Positions 1-5,137 of a stretch of DNA of 5,137 nt are shown here, piece after piece; within the stretch, counting starts at the first letter, position 1; every line of letters begins with the position of its first letter. Under the pieces are notes generated by a model. The model had not been told where the DNA came from. It made no database searches and worked only from the letters and a program-made list of their open reading frames with translations. The position numbers and the translations under genes are program-made. The DNA is taken from the NCBI GenBank assembly GCA_900551535.1, contig URWJ01000110.1:1-5137 (forward strand), in the 5' to 3' direction. The DNA comes from an uncultured Granulicatella sp. (GTDB taxonomy: Bacteria; Bacillota; Bacilli; Lactobacillales; Aerococcaceae).

Positions 1-76
1 TGCGTGCTTGTTCTAACAAATAAGCATGGCCTTGATGAAATGGATTAAATTCTGCGATTACTCCACATACTTTCAT
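1..76 (-). CDS. tmcAL: tRNA(Met) cytidine acetate ligase TmcAL/YlbM, N-terminal fragment
   Basis: Only the first 25 codons are visible; the gene runs off the left edge. The protein begins MKVCGVIAEFNPFHQGHAYL, which is the family's hallmark start: a first beta strand followed by a nucleotidyltransferase-type N-P-F-H-x-G-H motif (about residues 11-17) for ATP binding. Family members ligate acetate to C34 of elongator tRNA-Met in an ATP-dependent reaction, giving N4-acetylcytidine at the wobble position. The ATG at 74-76 is chosen because TGAGG lies 7 nt upstream and the conserved strand starts two residues in. It follows the methyltransferase gene by 9 nt. In Bacillus subtilis ylbM lies elsewhere, whereas streptococci, as I recall, have it after the yqeM-like gene. 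The motif is nearly diagnostic, but the rest of the protein cannot be checked here. Confidence 0.88.
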   Translation of the reverse strand, partial: MKVCGVIAEFNPFHQGHAYLLEQAR

Positions 77-83
77 ACACTAG

Positions 84-88
84 CCTCA
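84..88 (-). promoter_or_regulatory. Ribosome binding site of tmcAL overlapping the upstream stop codon
   Basis: TGAGG on the minus strand lies 7 nt before the ATG at 74-76. Its TGA is also the stop codon of the methyltransferase gene, so ribosomes finishing that gene end on the site used to start tmcAL. This supports the chosen start and suggests translational coupling. Confidence 0.6.
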
Positions 89-826
89 TTTCACCGCTTG
101 GAAGAACCATCGCGGACTCGTTTCTTGTACTTCGCTTTGACCAAAATCAGCCTTCACTTTGATATCGGTAAAACCAACCATCTCCAGTGCCGATTCGTAC
201 ATTTCTATTGGGAAAGTTTGTTCCTCATGCACTTCTTGGAAATGCTCATACAAGTTGCTATCTTCTTGTTTAATATACATATCAATCACATGTTCTACAC
301 TACCCGGCTCGTCTAATTCATAGCTTTGCCATAGAAATGCAAAATCGTCTTCTACGAAATGATATTGATATCCTGGAAAGACTTCTTGCATTTGATAGAG
401 CGAGTGCACATCGAAGAGGAAAATTCCACCCTCTTCTAAATGGTCATACACCGCTTCAAAAACCGAAACGACATCTTCAAAGTCTGTTAAATAACAGAGC
501 GAATCTGAAAATAGTGTTACTGCGTCGGTCGTTGGTACATCTTCCAAAAATCGCATATCCGCTTGAAGCCATTCGATACTTCTACCCTGTGCTTTCTTTT
601 CGGCGATTTCTAACATATTCTTGGATAAATCAACGCCAATCACTTCGTATCCTTTATCATCAAGTCGCATGGATACTTCACCTGTCCCACAAGCAAGTTC
701 CATCACTTTACGAACCGGTCTTTTGGCACTATGCGAAAAAGAACGAACTGCATAGTCCGTCCATTCCTCGTAGAGTTGTTGATCCATCACTTGGTCATAT
801 ACATGAGCAAATTTTTGATAGTTCAT
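86..826 (-). CDS. yqeM: Class I SAM-dependent methyltransferase, YqeM-like
   Basis: A 246-residue soluble protein with a Rossmann-type methyltransferase fold. Motif I is MELACGTGEVS (residues 42-52), the SAM-binding glycine loop. The acidic residue after strand 2 is D66 in GVDLSKNML, and a QADMRFL segment (88-94) carries D90, which usually contacts the adenine. LFSDSLCYL (105-113) and the GGIFLFDVHS strand (133-142) fit motifs IV and V. The second half holds a beta-rich insert and a C-terminal helix-strand pair ending in WFFQAVK, as in small-molecule or cofactor methyltransferases. The substrate is not known to me for this family. The start ATG shares one base with the rsfS stop codon and has no good Shine-Dalgarno sequence, so expression probably depends on rsfS translation. 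The gene is complete, and its position between rsfS and tmcAL suggests, without proving, a translation-related substrate. Confidence 0.88.
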   Translation of the reverse strand: MNYQKFAHVYDQVMDQQLYEEWTDYAVRSFSHSAKRPVRKVMELACGTGEVSMRLDDKGYEVIGVDLSKNMLEIAEKKAQGRSIEWLQADMRFLEDVPTTDAVTLFSDSLCYLTDFEDVVSVFEAVYDHLEEGGIFLFDVHSLYQMQEVFPGYQYHFVEDDFAFLWQSYELDEPGSVEHVIDMYIKQEDSNLYEHFQEVHEEQTFPIEMYESALEMVGFTDIKVKADFGQSEVQETSPRWFFQAVK

Positions 827-828
827 TA
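824..828 (-). promoter_or_regulatory. TAATG stop-start junction between rsfS and the methyltransferase gene
   Basis: The rsfS stop TAA (826-828) and the methyltransferase ATG (824-826) share one A. The bases before the ATG read GTGAGTGAAAACTA, with no run of more than GTGAG resembling a Shine-Dalgarno sequence. Re-initiation after rsfS termination is the simplest way to start the second gene; this is an inference from the junction. Confidence 0.6.
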
Positions 829-1182
829 GTTTTCACTCACAATATTCACGATTGGTGCATCGCTCCATAATTTTTCTAAATTATAGAATTCGCGATCTGC
901 ATAATAGAATACATGGACAATCACATCGTTTAAGTCCATTAAGATCCATTTACCACCATCTTTACCTTCGATACTTCTTACTTCGAAGCCTTCTTTTTCA
1001 ACCGCTTCTTCTACGGCATCGACAATTGCTTGAACTTGTTTTTCGTTTTTACCGTGTGTAATCACGAAGTACTCTGCAACTGGTGTAAGACTTGCTACAT
1101 CTAGTGCAACCACTTCTTGTGCTAACTTGTCTTCACAAGCATCTAAAACAACTTGTAATAATTTTTTACTTGTATGTTCCAT
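826..1182 (-). CDS. rsfS: Ribosomal silencing factor RsfS
   Basis: A 118-residue protein that matches the RsfS/YbeB/Iojap family along its whole length. Family members bind protein uL14 on the 50S subunit and block joining with 30S, lowering translation when nutrients are scarce. Visible signatures are the early helix with LDVASLTPVAEYFVI (about 27-41), the segment WILMDLNDVIVHVF (79-92) and REFYNLEKLW (97-106); the last two form the conserved surface that contacts uL14. Length is usual for the family. AAGGAG at 1189-1194 lies 6 nt before the ATG, inside the last codons of yqeK, and the gap to the yqeK stop is one base. No insertion or missing motif is seen. The older name in the Bacillus operon is yqeL. 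Confidence 0.95.
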   Translation of the reverse strand: MEHTSKKLLQVVLDACEDKLAQEVVALDVASLTPVAEYFVITHGKNEKQVQAIVDAVEEAVEKEGFEVRSIEGKDGGKWILMDLNDVIVHVFYYADREFYNLEKLWSDAPIVNIVSEN

Positions 1183-1183
1183 T

Positions 1184-1789
1184 CTATTCTCCTTTTCTTT
1201 GTTTCAAATAATGATTATAAACTTCTATTGTTTTTGGAAAAATAGAGACTTCTTTTTCCAATAAAAATTCCAATGTATGCTTCAATAAATAAAAGACCGC
1301 ATCATCGATATTCTTCGCTGCGATTTTTCTTGCAACATCGACACCTGGATAATCTCTTCCGTCTTCGATTGCATCTGCCACAAAGAGACACTTCGAAAGT
1401 AGACTCATTTGAAGCCCTCCAATCGTATGTTCACGAATGGCATCTAACAGCGCTTCGTCTTTTACTCCGCATAGGTTTGAAATCAAATACGCTCCAATCG
1501 GTCCGTGTAAGATTTCAGAACCTTCATGGTGATACATTTCAGGAAGTCCGATTTCTTTGGCGAGAGCTTGTTGTTTGTCCACTGGGATTTCTTTGGCATA
1601 ATCATGCGCTAATCCCACAAACGCAGCTGCTTTTTCATCGACGCCGTAAAGTTTTGCTAATTCTAATATTTTTCGTTCGACACGCAGGCAGTGTTGATAT
1701 CTTTTGTCACTCATATTTGACTGGACATGAGATAATAACTCTTCTCTTGTCATCGTTGTATAAGGTTCAAAGCTTTGTACTTCGCTCAT
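1184..1789 (-). CDS. yqeK: HD-domain bis(5'-nucleosyl)-tetraphosphatase (symmetrical) YqeK
   Basis: A 201-residue HD-superfamily metal-dependent phosphohydrolase. Proteins of this family split Ap4A symmetrically into two ADP, removing an alarmone-like by-product of aminoacyl-tRNA synthetases. Candidate metal ligands are visible in order: H33 in RYQHCLRVE, H62-D63 in LAHDYAKE, H88 and H95 in HHEGSEILHGPIGAYL, H121 in REHTIGG and D139 in VADAIEDGRDYPGV. The active site therefore looks intact. The ATG at 1787-1789 overlaps the nadD stop as ATGA, and AAAAGGGG lies 11 nt upstream, a modest site, so coupling to nadD is likely. A second in-frame ATG at 1751-1753 (residue 13) would match the shorter Bacillus form but has no ribosome binding site before it. 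NadD and YqeK both handle adenylyl dinucleotides, and the pairing is common in Firmicutes. Confidence 0.93.
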   Translation of the reverse strand: MSEVQSFEPYTTMTREELLSHVQSNMSDKRYQHCLRVERKILELAKLYGVDEKAAAFVGLAHDYAKEIPVDKQQALAKEIGLPEMYHHEGSEILHGPIGAYLISNLCGVKDEALLDAIREHTIGGLQMSLLSKCLFVADAIEDGRDYPGVDVARKIAAKNIDDAVFYLLKHTLEFLLEKEVSIFPKTIEVYNHYLKQRKGE

Positions 1790-2424
1790 TCTAAATACAA
1801 CCCCTTTTCTGCGATATAGGCTTCCACTAATTCTGGTACCAAATATTTAATACTTTGTTGGAATAGAACATTTTTGCGGATTTGTGTCGAACTAATATCC
1901 ATTTTCGGTGCAGTAATCCATAGCACTGGATACGGTGTTTCTTTTTCATAACCTGGACGTTCAACTCCGACAAATTGCACCTCATGAACTAATTCATCCA
2001 CACGGTGCCACGTCGGTAAATAATCCACCATGTCTCCACCGATGATAAAGTAATATTCCGTATTCGGATTTTGTCTCTTTAAGAGCTGAATCGTATCATA
2101 CGTATAACTCTTCTCATTACGCTCGAGTTCAATCGTCTCGATATCAAAATAAATATTATCTTGAATCGCAAGACGTGTCATCTCCACACGAGTACTCGCA
2201 TCAATGGTCTTTTTCTCATCCACATGCGGCGGAATATGACTTGGTAAAAAATACACCTTGTCTAATCCTAATTGCACACGCGCTTGTTCAGCCATAATTA
2301 AATGCGCAATATGTGGTGGGTTGAAACTACCACCGATAAGCCCGACACGTTCTACCGGTAGCTCGTCACCGAATTTTTCAGTTTTGTTTAATGTCTCAGA
2401 AAAAATATTGAGTTCAGCAACCAT
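1786..2424 (-). CDS. nadD: Nicotinate-nucleotide adenylyltransferase NadD
   Basis: A 212-residue enzyme that joins nicotinate mononucleotide and ATP to give deamido-NAD, a required step of both de novo and salvage NAD synthesis in the cytosol. The nucleotidyltransferase motif GGSFNPPHIAHL spans residues 31-42, with H38 and H41 as the ATP-phosphate binding histidines. LPSHIPPHVDEK (60-71) is the NaMN-recognition region, YYFIIGGDMVDYLPTWHR (124-141) carries the conserved D-x-x-x-x-x-x-W, and DISSTQIRK (176-184) is the second ATP-binding motif. About 25 residues precede the first strand, compared with one to three in Bacillus. No other ATG, GTG or TTG exists in frame before the motif, so the ATG at 2422-2424 is the start, with AGAGGT 9 nt upstream. 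It is 3 nt from yqeI and overlaps yqeK by 4 nt. Confidence 0.96.
   Translation of the reverse strand: MVAELNIFSETLNKTEKFGDELPVERVGLIGGSFNPPHIAHLIMAEQARVQLGLDKVYFLPSHIPPHVDEKKTIDASTRVEMTRLAIQDNIYFDIETIELERNEKSYTYDTIQLLKRQNPNTEYYFIIGGDMVDYLPTWHRVDELVHEVQFVGVERPGYEKETPYPVLWITAPKMDISSTQIRKNVLFQQSIKYLVPELVEAYIAEKGLYLE
1801..1808 (-). promoter_or_regulatory. Imperfect ribosome binding site of yqeK within nadD
   Basis: The minus strand reads AAAAGGGG, ending 11 nt before the yqeK ATG at 1787-1789. It is a G-rich but imperfect match to AAGGAGG with longer spacing than the other genes here. It still favours the long YqeK start over the ATG at 1751-1753, which has nothing comparable. Confidence 0.45.
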
Positions 2425-2427
2425 CGT

Positions 2428-2754
2428 CTATCGACCTCTTTTTTTGAATTCTGCAAATCGTACTGAAAGATCTCTATGTTTTGGATTTCGTGCTTCTTTA
2501 TATAACACAATCGTATGCCCAATCACTTGAATGATGGTACTTCCAGTCGCTTCTGCAATCGTTTCTGCAGCTTCTTGTGGTTCCTCTAATGTGTTTTGTA
2601 ATAAAGTCACTTTAATCAATTCGCGTTTCTCAACAGCATTTTGAATTTGATGAATCATCTCTTCGCTTAGTCCGCCTTTCCCGATTTGGAAGATTGGTTT
2701 CAACGAGTGTGCTTCTTTTTTGAAGAACTGTCTTTCTTTCCCTTTTAATTCCAT
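2428..2754 (-). CDS. yhbY: CRM-domain RNA-binding ribosome assembly protein YhbY/YqeI
   Basis: A 108-residue single CRM-domain protein, the family once called YhbY in E. coli and YqeI in Bacillus. Members associate with pre-50S particles and are taken to bind rRNA during assembly. It opens MELKGKERQFFKKEAHSLKP, then carries the GKGG loop (residues 25-28, the GxxG RNA-contact loop of the domain), the strand ELIKVTLLQN (45-54) and IGHTIVLYKEA (78-88). The C-terminal tail from about residue 89 is rich in Lys and Arg (PKHRDL ... KKRGR) and is typical of the Firmicutes form. Start support is strong: AAGGAG at 2762-2767 lies 7 nt before the ATG. It is separated from yqeH by 16 nt, the widest gap in the window, and from nadD by 3 nt. 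Confidence 0.95.
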   Translation of the reverse strand: MELKGKERQFFKKEAHSLKPIFQIGKGGLSEEMIHQIQNAVEKRELIKVTLLQNTLEEPQEAAETIAEATGSTIIQVIGHTIVLYKEARNPKHRDLSVRFAEFKKRGR

Positions 2755-2761
2755 GAAAGCT

Positions 2762-2767
2762 CTCCTT
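2762..2767 (-). promoter_or_regulatory. Ribosome binding site of yhbY inside a short inverted repeat
   Basis: AAGGAG lies 7 nt before the yhbY ATG. It overlaps the left arm and loop of a small inverted repeat, GAAAG (2765-2769) and CTTTC (2755-2759) with a 5-nt loop. The stem has only five pairs and is probably too weak to hide the site by itself. Confidence 0.7.
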
Positions 2768-2770
2768 TCT

Positions 2771-3880
2771 TTAAATAATCGATTGACGTTGAATCACGTC
2801 AACTTCTTTAGGACTCCATACAGATACTGTACCTGGTTTTTGAATCGTTACCCAGCCAAGACCTGCAATCACTAAGTCCGTTTTTTCTTTAATCGTAAAT
2901 GTCTTCTTCACTAATTTTGGATACAACTTCATATTGTCTCCTGTTGGTGGCGTTAGAAGTGTTCCTGCATGTTTTTCGTAAAACTCTGTCGCTTTCTCCA
3001 ACTTCGTGCGATGCAAGTCGATTGTTTGCGGTGTGTAGAAGGTAAATGAATTTCGTTCTCCTTGTTCGTAATCAATACGAATCAATCCTCCAATAAAAAT
3101 CGTTTGCTCGCTATTTAATTGGAATGTCTTTGGTTGTAACTCTTTTTGCGGTAAGACTTTCTTCATTTCTTTTTCCGCTAAGTAGTGCGTAATTTGGTGA
3201 CGATGAATAATCCCTGGTGTATCCACTAATGAAGAATGTTCATCAAATGGAATATCAATTTGTCCAAGAGTTGTTCCTGGATATTGAGACGTCGTAATCA
3301 CTTCGCCTGTTTCACCAATACTTTGAATCAACTTATTAATCAGTGTCGATTTTCCTACGTTTGTGACCCCTACGACATACGCATCTTTCCCTTTTCGGTA
3401 CTCGTTAATCTTCTCTAACAACTCATCAATTTGAATCCGTTTATGACCACTCACAAGAAGTGTGTCCACTGGTTTAATGCCGTACTCTTTTGCATGACGT
3501 TCAATCCATGCTTTTAGACGATTACGGTTCACCGATTTTGGATATAAATCCACCTTGTTAGCTACGAATAAAATCGGGTTATCGCCCACAAAACGTTTTA
3601 ATCCGGAAATCATACTTCCATATAAATCGAATAGGTCTACTACAAACACAACTAGCGCATCTTCATCCGCGATACTACTTAACATCTTTAAGAAGTCATC
3701 GTCAGTTAGAGATGCCGGTTGCAACTCATTATAATTGCGGAGTCTAAAACAACGTTGGCAATAGAGAGGGCCTTCACTTTCCAGCATTTTATTTAATGCA
3801 CTTTGCGGTGTGTACCCCGTTCCTTTTGGATCTTCCGTTTGGATTGTTGCTCCACATCCAATACATACATGCTGTTCCAT
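2771..3880 (-). CDS. yqeH: Circularly permuted ribosome-biogenesis GTPase YqeH
   Basis: A 369-residue GTPase needed in Bacillus for 30S subunit assembly. An N-terminal zinc finger is formed by C6 and C9 (CIGC) and C41 and C44 (CQRC). The GTPase motifs are in permuted order: G4 NKVD (108-111), G5 around VSG (143-145), G1 GVTNVGKST (171-179), G2 within PGTT (201-204), and G3 DTPG (220-223). A C-terminal domain follows, with the family blocks KTFQL (251-255), LEKATEFYEKHAGTLLTPP (294-312) and GLGWVTI (340-346), thought to bind RNA or protein. Length matches the Bacillus protein, about 366 residues. The ATG at 3878-3880 is chosen over an in-frame ATG at 3896-3898, because the six intervening codons are themselves the ribosome binding site. 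It follows yqeG by 2 nt. All key residues are present. Confidence 0.96.
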   Translation of the reverse strand: MEQHVCIGCGATIQTEDPKGTGYTPQSALNKMLESEGPLYCQRCFRLRNYNELQPASLTDDDFLKMLSSIADEDALVVFVVDLFDLYGSMISGLKRFVGDNPILFVANKVDLYPKSVNRNRLKAWIERHAKEYGIKPVDTLLVSGHKRIQIDELLEKINEYRKGKDAYVVGVTNVGKSTLINKLIQSIGETGEVITTSQYPGTTLGQIDIPFDEHSSLVDTPGIIHRHQITHYLAEKEMKKVLPQKELQPKTFQLNSEQTIFIGGLIRIDYEQGERNSFTFYTPQTIDLHRTKLEKATEFYEKHAGTLLTPPTGDNMKLYPKLVKKTFTIKEKTDLVIAGLGWVTIQKPGTVSVWSPKEVDVIQRQSII

Positions 3881-3882
3881 GA

Positions 3883-4401
3883 TTAATCCTCCTCCCATTT
3901 CTTATGATAAGACGCACCTTGTGTTACTACAAAAATTCCTTTTTCAAAGAAACGATTAATTCTTGTTTTCCATGCATCGCTTTCTTTTCTAGGTTTTACG
4001 ATAATGGTTCTAACTCCAAATGTATTTGCGCCTAGAATATCTGTTAATAGTTGGTCACCCACCATGACCGTTTTTGATTTATCAAAATCCAGTAATTGTT
4101 GTGCCGCTTTGAACCCCTTGTGCAGTGGCTTCAAGCCAGGATACACATATGGAACATCCAACTTTTCAGCAGCATCTTTGATACGATGTTCATTATTATT
4201 CGATACAAGAACAATCTTGATGCCTGCTTCTTTTAATGAACGTACCCAGGCAAGTAAGTTTTCATCGATTTCTTTTTCGTCCCAGCCAATTAGCGTATTA
4301 TCTAAATCGGTCAAGACAACTTCGATTCCATTCTCTTGTAAGAAAGGAACGGTAATCTCTTGAAAGGTCTTTTTAAACCACGTTGGTTTGAATAGTGCCA
4401 T
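3883..4401 (-). CDS. yqeG: HAD superfamily (subfamily IIIA) phosphatase YqeG
   Basis: A 172-residue haloacid-dehalogenase-fold phosphatase. Motif I is DLDNTL at residues 32-37, with D32 as the expected nucleophile and D34 as the general acid/base. Motif II is VSNN (66-69, S67). A lysine in GLKPLHKGF (89-97; K92 is the likely one) supplies motif III. Motif IV is VGDQLLTD (114-121), with D116 and D121 as Mg ligands. There is no cap domain, as usual for subfamily III. Eukaryotic relatives such as yeast Gep4 are phosphatidylglycerophosphate phosphatases; whether this bacterial protein has that substrate is an inference from family. No signal peptide or membrane helix is seen. AAGGAG at 4406-4411 lies 4 nt before the ATG and directly follows the thrB stop; thrB and yqeG are 10 nt apart. 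Its usual partner yqeH follows. Confidence 0.93.
   Translation of the reverse strand: MALFKPTWFKKTFQEITVPFLQENGIEVVLTDLDNTLIGWDEKEIDENLLAWVRSLKEAGIKIVLVSNNNEHRIKDAAEKLDVPYVYPGLKPLHKGFKAAQQLLDFDKSKTVMVGDQLLTDILGANTFGVRTIIVKPRKESDAWKTRINRFFEKGIFVVTQGASYHKKWEED
3888..3895 (-). promoter_or_regulatory. Ribosome binding site that sets the yqeH start
   Basis: The minus strand reads GGAGGAGG, ending 7 nt before the ATG at 3878-3880, a near-perfect match to the anti-Shine-Dalgarno. If translation began at the ATG at 3896-3898 these bases would be read as Gly-Gly-Gly, giving an unnatural MGGGLI leader before the conserved MEQHVCIGCG. The site lies inside the last codons of yqeG. Confidence 0.9.
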
Positions 4402-4411
4402 AGTTCTCCTT

Positions 4412-5137
4412 CTACTTTACGTAAACGCCCTGTGCATCAATTTCGAGCACACGAATCGTGCAATCTTTCAGCGTTGTTTCTAAATACTTTTCTAATGTTT
4501 GTACAAAACGATCGACTTGTTCTTTATGAACAAATGTCATCACCGTTGGGCCTGCTCCACTTAAGTAAGTTCCGCATGTATCAAGGCCTTCCTGCTTTGT
4601 AATCGTACGAACCTCTTCCATCCAAGGAACAAGGGTTGAACGATACGTTTCATGGAATAAATCTTTTTCAACAATTGACGAAATGACTTTCCAATCTTCG
4701 ACCATTAATCCAGCCACTAAGACATTACTGCGGCTACTTGCTTCGACTGCCTCACCGTATGCTAGCGAACTTGGTAATACGCCACGGCTCTTCTTCGTTG
4801 ATAATTGAACGTTTGGAATCACAGCGACCATTGCAATCGGAGCTTCTACATTCTTGTGAACCGTCAACACTTCTTGCGTGTGGTGATCATAAGTTGCGAC
4901 AACGACGCCTCCTAAGATTGCCGGTGCCACATTGTCAGGGTGTCCCTCGAAAAAAGTTGCCCATTTTATTTTTTCGTCATTTGTTAACTGTAAGTTGCCT
5001 AATACATTGGCTAATTCGATTCCAGCAACAATCGCGCTTGAACTACTGCCAAGTCCTCTTGTTAAAGGAATCTCACTTTCGCATACGAGTTTATGCGGTG
5101 CTAATGTTGGGCAAACTTTTAAAGCAGTCTCAATAAT
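4412..5137 (-). CDS. thrB: Homoserine kinase ThrB, missing its N-terminus at the window edge
   Basis: The last 241 codons of a GHMP-family kinase that phosphorylates homoserine with ATP, the step before threonine synthase. The gene continues past the right edge; with the family at about 290-310 residues, some 50-65 N-terminal residues are outside. In the visible fragment, GLGSSSSAIVAG (28-39) is the GHMP phosphate-binding loop, EGHPDNVAPAILGG (64-77) is the homoserine kinase signature, VIPNVQLSTKKSRGVLP (107-122 or so) is the substrate-side segment, and SGAGPTVMTF (193-202) is the C-terminal GHMP glycine motif. The frame is open through the edge with no stop. A GTG at 4928-4930 is an internal valine in the signature, not a start. 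Threonine genes are not usual members of the yqeG cluster, so this placement is lineage-specific; hom and thrC could lie upstream. Confidence 0.94.
   Translation of the reverse strand: MIETALKVCPTLAPHKLVCESEIPLTRGLGSSSSAIVAGIELANVLGNLQLTNDEKIKWATFFEGHPDNVAPAILGGVVVATYDHHTQEVLTVHKNVEAPIAMVAVIPNVQLSTKKSRGVLPSSLAYGEAVEASSRSNVLVAGLMVEDWKVISSIVEKDLFHETYRSTLVPWMEEVRTITKQEGLDTCGTYLSGAGPTVMTFVHKEQVDRFVQTLEKYLETTLKDCTIRVLEIDAQGVYVK

Noticed and set aside
337..870. A plus-strand open frame of 177 codons opposite the methyltransferase gene
   Set aside because: It lies antisense to a clear Rossmann methyltransferase with intact motifs, its translation has no recognisable domain and is rich in Arg, Leu and His as expected of a shadow frame.
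871..890. Short near-palindrome TTCTA-AATTA-TAGAA as an operator
   Set aside because: It lies in the conserved REFYNLE codons of rsfS and is explained by coding constraint and AT-richness.
1214..1219. TATAAT on the minus strand about 30 nt upstream of rsfS, as a possible internal promoter
   Set aside because: At 16-18 nt spacing the upstream hexamers are T-rich (such as TTTTTC) with a poor match to TTGACA, there is no TGn extension, and the site is inside yqeK coding sequence; such boxes arise by chance in AT-rich DNA.
1273..1794. A plus-strand open frame of 173 codons opposite yqeK
   Set aside because: It is antisense to the HD-domain gene across almost its whole length and its translation has no family resemblance; the coding signal belongs to the minus strand.
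2755..2769. Small inverted repeat GAAAG/CTTTC around the yhbY ribosome binding site as a translational switch
   Set aside because: Only five base pairs, three of them A-U, with a 5-nt loop; too weak to call a regulatory structure without comparative support.
4928..4930. GTG as a possible start of a short thrB
   Set aside because: The codon is the valine of the EGHPDNVAPA signature, and the frame is open and clearly homoserine kinase for 69 more codons to the window edge.
4738..5136. A plus-strand open frame of 132 codons opposite thrB
   Set aside because: The opposite strand encodes the GHMP phosphate-binding loop and the homoserine kinase signature in a single open frame, so this is a shadow.
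1..5137. Possible defence system, mobile element, CRISPR array, tRNA or riboswitch
   Set aside because: Reading both strands I found no transposase, integrase, direct-repeat array, tRNA-like cloverleaf or leader region; all sequence is accounted for by nine housekeeping genes.

Overview
The window is a stretch of ordinary low-GC Firmicutes chromosome in which all nine recognisable genes lie on the minus strand. Seven are complete and one is cut at each edge. The protein sequences, the AT-rich codon usage and the strong AGGAGG-type ribosome binding sites point to Bacillota. Three things favour Lactobacillales, perhaps a Carnobacteriaceae-like genus, over Bacillus: the long N-terminus of NadD, no aroE between yqeH and yqeI, and a YlbM/TmcAL gene directly after the methyltransferase. 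The genus is an inference with low confidence.

In the direction of transcription (right to left) the order is: thrB (homoserine kinase, N-terminal part outside the window), yqeG (HAD phosphatase), yqeH (circularly permuted ribosome-assembly GTPase), yqeI/yhbY (CRM-domain RNA-binding protein), nadD (nicotinate mononucleotide adenylyltransferase), yqeK (HD-domain Ap4A hydrolase), rsfS (ribosomal silencing factor), yqeM-like SAM methyltransferase, and tmcAL/ylbM (tRNA-Met cytidine acetate ligase, only the first 25 codons).

The genes are packed almost without gaps. The junctions, in transcription order, are 10 nt, 2 nt, 16 nt, 3 nt, a 4-nt overlap (ATGA), 1 nt, a 1-nt overlap (TAATG) and 9 nt. 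No intergenic space is large enough for a promoter plus terminator, so the set very probably forms one polycistronic unit whose promoter lies upstream of the window, with thrB or an earlier gene. There is no stretch of 300 bases without a gene, and I saw no RNA gene, mobile element, CRISPR array or terminator.

The shared theme is translation and core cofactor metabolism. YqeH and YqeI act in ribosome assembly, RsfS keeps 50S subunits from joining when nutrients are short, TmcAL modifies the elongator tRNA-Met anticodon, NadD makes the NAD precursor, and YqeK removes Ap4A, a by-product of aminoacyl-tRNA synthetases. I found no sign of a new defence, mobile or signalling system. The points worth a second look are the thrB/yqeG linkage, the start codon of yqeH, the NadD N-terminal extension, and the methyltransferase of unknown substrate between RsfS and TmcAL.
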